The notes beneath the pieces were generated by a model. That model was not told the origin of the DNA, ran no database searches, and worked only from the letters and a program-made list of their open reading frames with translations. Position numbers and translations under genes: made by a program. DNA of 46,154 nt from contig JANTGM010000043.1 in NCBI GenBank assembly GCA_024762925.1, forward strand, positions 1 to 46,154, in the 5' to 3' direction. Below, one piece after another: positions 8,823-16,067 of this stretch. Within the stretch, counting starts at the first letter, position 1. Each line of letters starts with the position of its first letter. Source of the stretch: Kofleriaceae bacterium. Its GTDB lineage: Bacteria; Myxococcota_A; Polyangia; Haliangiales; Haliangiaceae.

Positions 8823-10459
8823 GTAAAACTCGTAGATTGCGAGGATTGCTGCCTAGCGCAATGGTGGTGGTCATTCTTTCTGGTGAGCAAGAGTCCCTTG
8901 CGCAGTTTGTTTCCTCCCAGAACGAGTCCAGTCAAGGAGCTACTCCAGCGGCACCTGCCGACGAATCTACGCAGCTCGATTTGCGGCTCACGCTAAGCAG
9001 CTTTGCCTATGCCGAGTCGGGAAGTGACGGTGCGCCGCTGTTGGAAGGCGGAGAAGAGTTGCAGACAGCGAGCCCGAGGCGCCGAGTCTTTGGTGACTTG
9101 CGGCTTGAAGTTGGCGCTAAGAGAATCTCTGGAAGTCACTTTGAACTCAAGTTCGATGGGCGGCTTCGGGAAGCCAATCGGAGCGACGTGCAGTCGGGCT
9201 TTCGCGGTGGTGAAGAGTGGGACTTGCAGGATGCGTACATACGCTATGAAGGTGAGAAGCGGGCTCTCACACTTGGCCGACAGCGCATTGGTCCAGCGGG
9301 AGCAAACACCATCGACGGACTTAGCTACCGTCACCAGAGAACCAAACATTGGTCTGCTGTGGCGTTTGCTGGACTGTTTCCAACGCGTGGCTCGCGCAGT
9401 GTGACACAGGACTATCCTCGTGGAGGTCTACGCTATGAGGAGGACGGCACCATAGCCGAAGTGGGCCGAAGAATCATTCCCGCGACTGTTGGGGCGGGTG
9501 CTAGCTATGCCAAGCCCTCGGTGCACGGCGATGTCGGGGTTGGGGGCATTGTTCCATTTCGTCGTGATGGTGTTGGCGATGCCCGCGCTCGTCCGCAAGT
9601 GTTTCTTCATAGTAACGGATATTGGAATACTTCTGAGTCGACGACCTTCTATCATTATGCCACTGCAGATCTTGCAAGTGAACAGGGGGCTGCTCTTCGC
9701 AACTTGAGCGCGGCTCTTCGCAGCCAGGCATCTACCCACTTGGTACTGCGCGCCTCGGTGCACCATCAATCTACCGATTTGCTTCGCCAGTCGGTCGTCA
9801 ATCAACTAGAAGATCCCGATACGACCTCTATGGGATTGGTGCAAAATGGACTCACGCTTTCGCGGGTTGCGTCGCAGACTGTTCGTGCCGCTGCGAGTGT
9901 TGATGCAGCGCGACGTCGTCTGCAGTTCACTCTTGGAGCGTCTGCGAGACAGCGCTCCGATCTTGAGTTGGTGCTCGCGGATGGCTCGACGTTCACCTTC
10001 CCAACGTCTCGTCGCGCTGTGCTCAGCATGCAGGTCCTCGACCGACACTCGATTTTTGGAATGCGGCTCGCTGGGGAGTTTCGACTGCTGCAGGGGCTCG
10101 GCAAGCGCGATCTAGCCACCTCGAAAGGTGGCGTGGCATCCATTGCAGCGAGTCGCGATGTGCTTGATGGCCTAGCGACGATTCAGTTTGATGCGGCGGC
10201 CCAGTCGCTTGAGGACGCAGACCGACGTGGCACATGCGAAGCCGCCGATCCTCTGACCTGTTTTGGACAGTCACGCGTTCGCGCTGTACAGGCAGGTCTC
10301 CAGGTGACGGTGCAATCGTCGAAGAATTGGATGTTTTTGGTCGACGGCCACTGGGGGCTTGAGAGCGTCGAAACCCATGATGCCGATCAGCAACCCCTTG
10401 CTCTGCCGCTGGTTCACTCGGTGACAGCTTTTGCCCGGCTCCGCTATCGCTATCGGTAA
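8813..10459 (+). CDS. Predicted outer-membrane beta-barrel protein paired with the 30-haem cytochrome
   Basis: 548 residues. The GTG start at 8813 lies inside the end of the cytochrome gene and is preceded by a good ribosome-binding site (GGAGG, about 8801-8805), which implies translational coupling. A signal-like N-terminus ends near ESLAQ. From about residue 50 onward the protein alternates short amphipathic strands with polar loops (for example DLRLTLSSFAY, ALTLGRQRIG and FARLRYRYR at the C-terminus), which is typical of porins. No enzymatic motif is visible. The tight pairing with a very large multihaem cytochrome suggests it is the porin part of a transmembrane electron conduit, comparable in role (not in recognisable sequence) to MtrB or to porin-cytochrome barrels of other bacteria. 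An alginate-export or generic porin relative is the main alternative. Confidence 0.78.
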   Translation: MPLSKTRRLRGLLPSAMVVVILSGEQESLAQFVSSQNESSQGATPAAPADESTQLDLRLTLSSFAYAESGSDGAPLLEGGEELQTASPRRRVFGDLRLEVGAKRISGSHFELKFDGRLREANRSDVQSGFRGGEEWDLQDAYIRYEGEKRALTLGRQRIGPAGANTIDGLSYRHQRTKHWSAVAFAGLFPTRGSRSVTQDYPRGGLRYEEDGTIAEVGRRIIPATVGAGASYAKPSVHGDVGVGGIVPFRRDGVGDARARPQVFLHSNGYWNTSESTTFYHYATADLASEQGAALRNLSAALRSQASTHLVLRASVHHQSTDLLRQSVVNQLEDPDTTSMGLVQNGLTLSRVASQTVRAAASVDAARRRLQFTLGASARQRSDLELVLADGSTFTFPTSRRAVLSMQVLDRHSIFGMRLAGEFRLLQGLGKRDLATSKGGVASIAASRDVLDGLATIQFDAAAQSLEDADRRGTCEAADPLTCFGQSRVRAVQAGLQVTVQSSKNWMFLVDGHWGLESVETHDADQQPLALPLVHSVTAFARLRYRYR

Positions 10460-10629
10460 GAATATCTCTGAGCGTGAGAGCTGCTAGACCAATTCACTGT
10501 CGGCTGCAACTCCACCGATTGCGCCAACGATCGCAACTTCGCTATGGAACTCTACAGGCAGTCTGGTGCTAAAGCGCAACGCAGCATCAAGCTTGTAAGC
10601 GAGTGGCTAGAGGGCCACCCGCTCTAGCG
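10460..10629 (+). other. Intergenic region with a short coding-like remnant and a hairpin
   Basis: Between the barrel gene and the convergent lipoprotein gene is a plus-strand frame of about 150 bases (about 10475-10627) without a convincing start. It ends ELYRQSGAKAQRSIKLVSEW plus six residues before TAG and looks like the C-terminal end of a lost gene; I do not recognise the family. The hairpin GCGAGTGG...CCACCCGC (10599-10622) lies just beyond the minus-strand stop at 10630. It could help terminate transcription from both sides, although no T-run follows on either strand. Confidence 0.35.
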
Positions 10630-11640
10630 CTACTGCTTTGTGCATGCAGCAGCGGTCTTCTTGAGCAATGCGGCGAGTTCTGCGTCGTCTTCGGCAAGCG
10701 AGTACTTCGCCGCGTACTTGTGCACGTCCTCGCCATCGTAGGGGCATCCAGCGCCCGTAGCTTCGGCCAAGATACCTTTGCCGACTTCTCCGAAGCACAG
10801 TCTTGCAAGCTCCTTGACCTTCGCTGCGTGCCACTCGGAGCCTTCTATAGGTTTCTTGTATTGGAAGTACTGATCGCAGGCATATGGAATGGTTTTTGTT
10901 TTCTCAGAAATAGCCTTAGTGACCTCGGCGATGTTTTCCTCAAGATCCTCGACAGAACGAACCTCACTGCACAACATCTCAGCAGCGGCGAGTTTCTCTG
11001 GAGTGAGGTGCTTAACCATTTTCTTGTACGACGAGCAGGTGGAGTCGGCTTCCAAACCTTCATCTCGCTGTTTCATTGCTCGCACCTTAAAGTCAGCGGC
11101 AAGCGCCGTGCAGCCGGCCTTGAGTGGTGCACTCACGGCCAGCCACTGCGCGACGTCATCGTCTGTGGAGCAGTAATACTCCGCGGAATCTTGCACGTCT
11201 TTGTCGCTGCGCTCGGCGAAGACGGCTGCGATAACCTTGTCGCATATAGCTTTGATCGCTGGGGCTGCTTTGTACGCCTCGATGCGCACAGAGCACGTCA
11301 TAATGGCGTCACTGAGTTTGCCATCGGCCATCAGGCCTTCAATCTCCTTCACATCATCGCCATAGCGCCGTTCTAGCTCACACGCGCGATATTCGTCGCA
11401 GCCGCTTTTCTTGGCACATGCTAGTGAGGCTTTCACGTCCGTGGTGGACTTTTCTTCGTTGCAGGTAGCAATGGCCTCCTTGCGAATCGCCTTGGCCTGC
11501 TCGCGGGCCTCTTCGGGGTTTTCGCTGCACTCGATTGCTTTGTCGAATGCCTTTTCACACTCAGCGGCACCGCCACCGCCACACGCAATAGATAGAGATG
11601 CGAGGCTGGAAAGGAGAACTAAGGTTAGGGAACGATGCAT
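10630..11640 (-). CDS. Cysteine-rich lipoprotein of unknown function
   Basis: 336 residues from the ATG at 11640. The frame stays open to 11829, but the chosen start gives a textbook lipoprotein signal (MHRSLTLVLLSSLASLSIAC, then GGGG). The mature protein is acidic and helical, with regularly spaced single cysteines (for example CEKAFDKAIEC, CAKKSGC, CTALAADF). There is no CxxCH, so it is not a cytochrome. The cysteines probably form disulfides in a repeated helical fold, similar in texture to other cysteine-rich lipoproteins of myxobacteria-like organisms. I do not recognise a named family. It lies between the barrel gene and the 33-haem cytochrome, and upstream of it the strand is free for about 220 bp, so it likely has its own promoter. 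A link to the electron-transfer genes rests only on position. Confidence 0.8.
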   Translation of the reverse strand: MHRSLTLVLLSSLASLSIACGGGGAAECEKAFDKAIECSENPEEAREQAKAIRKEAIATCNEEKSTTDVKASLACAKKSGCDEYRACELERRYGDDVKEIEGLMADGKLSDAIMTCSVRIEAYKAAPAIKAICDKVIAAVFAERSDKDVQDSAEYYCSTDDDVAQWLAVSAPLKAGCTALAADFKVRAMKQRDEGLEADSTCSSYKKMVKHLTPEKLAAAEMLCSEVRSVEDLEENIAEVTKAISEKTKTIPYACDQYFQYKKPIEGSEWHAAKVKELARLCFGEVGKGILAEATGAGCPYDGEDVHKYAAKYSLAEDDAELAALLKKTAAACTKQ

Positions 11641-11859
11641 GGGTACGGCTTTATTTTCTGATGGGTATGAGTTGTTAGTAGTTGGAAAGAACAAAGTGGT
11701 GAAAGGACTGGCTTGCGATCGAGACGATGTGAACCCCATGATGTCGCAATATTTCTGCGGAGACCACGCGCGCTGCCGGTAGATCAGACAAATTCTCCAG
11801 AGTCTACGGCTCCAGCCAAAACGCAGCAAATGCTCTCACCTGACGCCAGGATGACCGGG

Positions 11860-14800
11860 CTACCAGATTTCGACGTTGTCTTCGTGGCAGCCGCCACCCA
11901 CGTTTGAGCAGCTCTTGTTCGCCGGATTCCACGTGCCACCAACGGTGATTTCAATGTCCTTCACACCGTTAACATGCAGCGCAGGGGCGATGATGTCGAA
12001 GTTTGTATTCACGACCGATTGGTGACACTCAGAACACCTCATGTTCTCGTCGTCAATGTGCTTTTTGTGCTCACCCGACATCGCATCTCCTGTCGTGTTC
12101 TCACCAGGGTGACAGGAAGCGCAACCAAGGGCCGTTGTGGAGGTCCAGGTTTCGCTGCCATTGTTTTGTCGACCGTTGCCATGACAATAGAGGTTGCTAC
12201 ATGTTGTTCCGTTGTAGCTTGCCGCGCTGTTGAGCGAGGAGAAGAGCGTTTCGGCACCGGGGCTCCCGCCCTCGATATGTGCGGGCGAAAGTGCACTCGA
12301 CGGTTTTAGATGGCAAGCGCTACAGTCAAATGCTGCGTGGGTACCACTCGGCTCCACATGGACAGAGTGAGCACCGATAGCGGGAATGGAACGGTTGACT
12401 TGATCGAGAAGAGACAATGGTGGTGCACCCGTAAGGTTGTCCGTTCCGCCATGGCAGAAGGTGCAGTCGGTCTGCCAGCTCGAGTGACAGTCCGTGCATG
12501 CGATGCCCGAACCGCCGCCGGTGAGTGCGGTGCCGTGACAGCCGGCAGCGTTGCAAGAACCCACGCCGCCTGTGTTGAACGCAGAGCCATGTTGTCCTGG
12601 CTCTGCCCAACCCGGTGGGTGGACCGCAATGACTTGTAAGACGCCATCGATATGGAGATTGGGATTGATGATGACCATGCCGGGCCCCACAACTTCGCCA
12701 TGACAGCTTTCACAATCGGGATTTGTTGGGTGTGGTGCAGGAGGTGGAGTGCCATGACACGCACCACAGTCAGAAGCACCGCTGCCCGAACTGGTCCACA
12801 CGGGAGTTGTTAGTGCTCCGCCCTGCAGTGCGGCTGTGCCTCCATGACAGTAGTTGTTGCTACAGCTCGAGCCATTCCACGTAGTCCCTGCTGCGAGCGG
12901 GCCAAAGGTTAGTTCGGCTGGGAGCGGTGTGTCTGTGTGTCCAACAGCGTTTGTGCTGCCGGGCTCTTGATGGCATTGGGCGCACAGAATTGGTTTGTAC
13001 CAATCCCCAGGAGTGAGGTGTGCTTGATGTGCGCCAACTCCGCGGGAGGATGTTAGGGCAGAGCCGCCGACATCTGTGGGAGGAGCCGCGTTGCCTCCGC
13101 CCCCATGACAGCTATCACAAGCGAGGTCTCCGCTCACATCCACACTTCCGTTGATGTGAAGTGTGGCATCGGTGATCGTGAGACCACCACCTTGGGTCAT
13201 GCTTGGATGGCACTTGCCGCAATCGGTATCGGCAGGATGCGGAGCGGGGGGTGGCGCGCCATGGCAACTATCGCATTGTGACTGCGAGCCATCGACCAGT
13301 GTCCACTGGGGCGCTACGACCTGGCCGCCTGCCAGCGTAGAACCGTGACAGTAGCTATTGGTACAGGTGGTCCCGTTGAACTGCGCACCCGAGCCCGCCA
13401 GTGGACTGAAGGTCAACTCTGCCGGAAGTGGTGAGTCAATGTGACCAACGGCGCCGGTGGTTGAGGGCACCAAGTGACAGGCACTGCAGGCAATTTCTTG
13501 ATGCCAATCGGAAGCACCGAGGTGTTCACGGTGTGAGCCGACCCCGCGCGTGGTGTTGCTTGTGTTGCCATTGGTGTCGCTTGGCGGAGCGGCGATTCCA
13601 CCCGAGCCATGACAGCCATCGCATGCCAAGTCCCCCGCTACATCAAGGTTGCCATCGATGTGTCGGGTTGGATCCGTGATGACCAAGCCTGCTCCGGCGG
13701 TCATGGTGTCGTGGCATTGGCCGCAATCGCTTCCACTAGGATGGGGCGCTGGTGGAGGCGCGCCATGGCAACTATCGCACTGCCCCTGGGTTCCATCGAC
13801 TTGTGTCCAAAGAGGATTTGTTGAAGTGCCCCCACTAAGAGTTGTTCCGTGGCAGTAGGTGTTGGAACAAGAGCCGCCGTTCCAACTCGCGTTGCCAGCC
13901 AAGGCGCCAAAGTTGATTTCGGCTGGCAGGGGCGTGTCCATATGACCCACGGCGAGAGTTGCACCGGGTACAAGGTGGCACTCTGCGCAGGAGAACTCCT
14001 TGCGCCAAGACGAGGCCTCTACGTGTGCCCTATGAGCACCTACACCACGTTCTGTCGTGGCGTCGTTTCCGCTGACGTCTAGAGGAGGCGCTGCGATTCC
14101 GCCGCTGCCATGACAAGAGTCACAAGGCTGGTCATCGGTCAGATCTACCTTTCCATCAATGTGCAGGTCTGGGTACGCGATCACCAATCCCGCACCGGCG
14201 ATCATGGTTGGGTGACAATCAGCGCATTCGCTACTTGCAGGGTGTGGAGCTGGAGGTGGGGCCCCGTGGCAGGAGCTGCACTGTGACTGGGATCCATCTA
14301 CCACTGTCCATTCAGGGGATCGATCTGCACCGCCTGAGAGTGTTGCACCATGGCAGTAGCTGTTGCTGCATGTGGTGCCGTCCCATGTTGCCTCGCCAGC
14401 CAACACACCAAACGTGAGTTCTGCAGGAAGAGGGGAATCAACGTGACCGATGTCTACGGTGCTGGTTGGAATCAAGTGGCACTCGGCGCATTGCACTTCT
14501 TTGTGCCAATCAGAAACACCAAGGTGTGATCGGTGGGCGCCAACCGAACGCTCTGTCGTTTCGGTTTGTCCATCAACCGAGGTAGGCGGGGCAGAAACTC
14601 CATCGCTTCCATGGCAGGTATCGCAAGGGGCACTCTCATTCACATCAAGCTTTCCATCAATGTGAAGTGCAGGGTACGCAATCACCAAGCCCTCGCCAGG
14701 ATTCATGGTTGGATGACACTGGCCGCAATCGGTGTTGTCAGGGTGTGGAGCAGGCGGGGCAAGACCATGGCAACTTCCACACCCAGATGCCGAACCATCG

Positions 14801-15297
14801 ACTACCGTCCACTCGGGCTCGGTCTGAACGCCGCCGGTTAGTGTCGAACCGTGGCAGTAGTTGTTGCTGCAAGTGGTGCCGTTCCAGTCGGTGTTTTGCA
14901 GAAACCCTGTGAGATCAAGTTCAGCGGGGAGGCTATCGTCTATGTGACCTTCAGACCCAATCTCAAGAGGGACCACATGGCACTCTGAACACTCGATATT
15001 GCGCCGCCAATCCGAGGTTCCCAAGTGGCTGCGGTGAGCACCGACGCCCCGACTTGTGGTCTCTGTGTTGCCGGTTGTGTCGAGGGGAGGAGCCGCGGTG
15101 CCTTGGCTGCCGTGACACGGGGATGAGCAGGCTGCTTCGATTGGAGCGGAAGGCGCTGCATCATCTTCTGGCCCAGCATCCTTGGCCTCATAGGTGCCAA
15201 GGTTGCAGCCGGCGAGCACGCCAAATGCCAATGCGAGCACGAGTCGAATGACGTAGTGATGACGTTGTCGCAGCAAGGCAATTGAGATTTGCAACAC
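11860..15297 (-). CDS. Giant multihaem c-type cytochrome lipoprotein with 33 predicted haem sites
   Basis: 1145 residues, GTG start, lipobox GVLAGC at residues 26-31, so lipid-anchored. I count 33 haem-type motifs: 24 CxxCH, seven C-x4-CH (such as CSNNYCH), one C-x3-CH (CSSPCH) and one C-x6-CH (CSNVGGGCH) at the extreme C-terminus. The C-x4-CH motif followed by CxxCH is the pattern of the CxxxxCH/CxxCH domain described in Geobacter surface cytochromes. Residues about 57-885 are five tandem units of 167-168 residues, each with five haem motifs in the same order; the last 260 residues hold eight more. Unlike the lysine-rich 30-haem protein, this one is acidic and rich in Gly, Pro and Thr, suggesting an outer-surface location. 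It likely passes electrons outside the cell, but substrate and polarity cannot be read from the sequence. Confidence 0.93.
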   Translation of the reverse strand: MLQISIALLRQRHHYVIRLVLALAFGVLAGCNLGTYEAKDAGPEDDAAPSAPIEAACSSPCHGSQGTAAPPLDTTGNTETTSRGVGAHRSHLGTSDWRRNIECSECHVVPLEIGSEGHIDDSLPAELDLTGFLQNTDWNGTTCSNNYCHGSTLTGGVQTEPEWTVVDGSASGCGSCHGLAPPAPHPDNTDCGQCHPTMNPGEGLVIAYPALHIDGKLDVNESAPCDTCHGSDGVSAPPTSVDGQTETTERSVGAHRSHLGVSDWHKEVQCAECHLIPTSTVDIGHVDSPLPAELTFGVLAGEATWDGTTCSNSYCHGATLSGGADRSPEWTVVDGSQSQCSSCHGAPPPAPHPASSECADCHPTMIAGAGLVIAYPDLHIDGKVDLTDDQPCDSCHGSGGIAAPPLDVSGNDATTERGVGAHRAHVEASSWRKEFSCAECHLVPGATLAVGHMDTPLPAEINFGALAGNASWNGGSCSNTYCHGTTLSGGTSTNPLWTQVDGTQGQCDSCHGAPPPAPHPSGSDCGQCHDTMTAGAGLVITDPTRHIDGNLDVAGDLACDGCHGSGGIAAPPSDTNGNTSNTTRGVGSHREHLGASDWHQEIACSACHLVPSTTGAVGHIDSPLPAELTFSPLAGSGAQFNGTTCTNSYCHGSTLAGGQVVAPQWTLVDGSQSQCDSCHGAPPPAPHPADTDCGKCHPSMTQGGGLTITDATLHINGSVDVSGDLACDSCHGGGGNAAPPTDVGGSALTSSRGVGAHQAHLTPGDWYKPILCAQCHQEPGSTNAVGHTDTPLPAELTFGPLAAGTTWNGSSCSNNYCHGGTAALQGGALTTPVWTSSGSGASDCGACHGTPPPAPHPTNPDCESCHGEVVGPGMVIINPNLHIDGVLQVIAVHPPGWAEPGQHGSAFNTGGVGSCNAAGCHGTALTGGGSGIACTDCHSSWQTDCTFCHGGTDNLTGAPPLSLLDQVNRSIPAIGAHSVHVEPSGTHAAFDCSACHLKPSSALSPAHIEGGSPGAETLFSSLNSAASYNGTTCSNLYCHGNGRQNNGSETWTSTTALGCASCHPGENTTGDAMSGEHKKHIDDENMRCSECHQSVVNTNFDIIAPALHVNGVKDIEITVGGTWNPANKSCSNVGGGCHEDNVEIW
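12640..15129 (-). repeat. Five tandem coding repeats of about 504 bp within the giant cytochrome gene
   Basis: Each unit encodes 167-168 residues, with landmarks in fixed order: CxxCHG, AAPP, GVGAHR, CxxCH, PLPAEL, C-x4-CHG, VDGS, CxxCHGAPPPAPHP, CxxCHP, LHIDG. Units begin near residues 57, 225, 392, 559 and 727. DNA similarity between units is high enough for recombination and copy-number change. Confidence 0.85.
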
Positions 15298-15485
15298 ACG
15301 TGCCGCTCGTGTAGCGCGCTAGATGTAGGGAGTTATCGCAATGAGCCACATGCCAACGTGCCCAGTTGTGCACCCTTGGTACACAGGCGTTGCATCCTTG
15401 CACGAAGCTCATTCGACGCTCTACATGCATGTCAAGCACTCGCCAACGGGACTCATGTCCAACAGCCTAGCGTCCTACTACGTAG

Positions 15486-15536
15486 GTGGCGAATAGCCCT
15501 TCAGGTTCGCGAGCGGGCTCTTCGCCACGCGAACCT
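15486..15536. other. Two overlapping, mutually exclusive inverted repeats
   Basis: GTGGCGAATAGCCC (15486-15499) can pair with GGGCTCTTCGCCAC (15515-15528), 13 of 14 positions. AGGTTCGCG (15503-15511) can pair perfectly with CGCGAACCT (15528-15536). The arms interleave, and the zero-length connecting loop rules out a simple pseudoknot, so the two stems should compete. The site lies beyond the stop of the small gene at 15550 and about 190 bp upstream of the giant cytochrome gene, both on the minus strand. No U-rich tract follows. It could be a terminator, a switch or a mobile repeat. Confidence 0.5.
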
Positions 15537-15549
15537 CGAAGGCGCTTGG

Positions 15550-15837
15550 TTACGCTGCCGCGGCTTGGGCTGCAAGCTGCTGGTCGAGTTTCGCAACCAA
15601 GTTCTTGCTTACGTTTTTCATGATTGGCTTGCTGTGCTTGCGCAGGCTGTTGGGAATGACTTGGTTGGCCTGGGCCTGCAACCGGATTTCAACGGCGCGG
15701 GCGAGCTTCTCACGTCGCTTCACAGGATCACGCTCACTTCGCAGGCTCGTTAGTTCGTGGCCCATCTCGCGCTCAACGCTACGGGTGAGTTTCTTCTCGA
15801 TGGTCTTTTTAGGATTGAGAAAGTCGAATAGTCCCAT
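15550..15837 (-). CDS. Small basic helical cytoplasmic protein of unknown function
   Basis: 95 residues or so from the ATG at 15837. The frame extends upstream to 15885, but the chosen start begins MGLFDFLNPKK and has AAGGA about 8 bases before it. There is no signal peptide or membrane segment. The protein is rich in Lys, Arg and Gln and predicted helical throughout, ending in an Ala-rich tail (AAQAAAA). The N-terminal GLFDFL amphipathic stretch is common in proteins that touch membranes or partners, but I recognise no family. It is flanked by a 230-bp stretch toward the CotH-like gene in which I see nothing, and by the inverted-repeat region at 15486-15536. Confidence 0.65.
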   Translation of the reverse strand: MGLFDFLNPKKTIEKKLTRSVEREMGHELTSLRSERDPVKRREKLARAVEIRLQAQANQVIPNSLRKHSKPIMKNVSKNLVAKLDQQLAAQAAAA

Positions 15838-16067
15838 GGGAGATTCCTTTGTTTGGTGTGGGGAGGATGACGGCGACATTGCCATCGATGCATTCCACTA
15901 GAGCAACGGGCGTGCCATTCTTCGAACAGCGCTAGAAGTGCAGAATCGGGCGCAACTGGCCCAGAAACGCCATCTGGGGAGATGCGATCCGGGTTGCACA
16001 GGCAGTTGCACCGGGTTGCCACAGTTGCGCTTTGCCGTCTGGGCCTTCGAGATGGAGCGCTATGGGG

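Noticed and set aside
15486-15536. H-type pseudoknot
   Set aside because: The arms interleave correctly, but the connecting loop across the 14-bp stem would have zero length, so only alternative stems are plausible.
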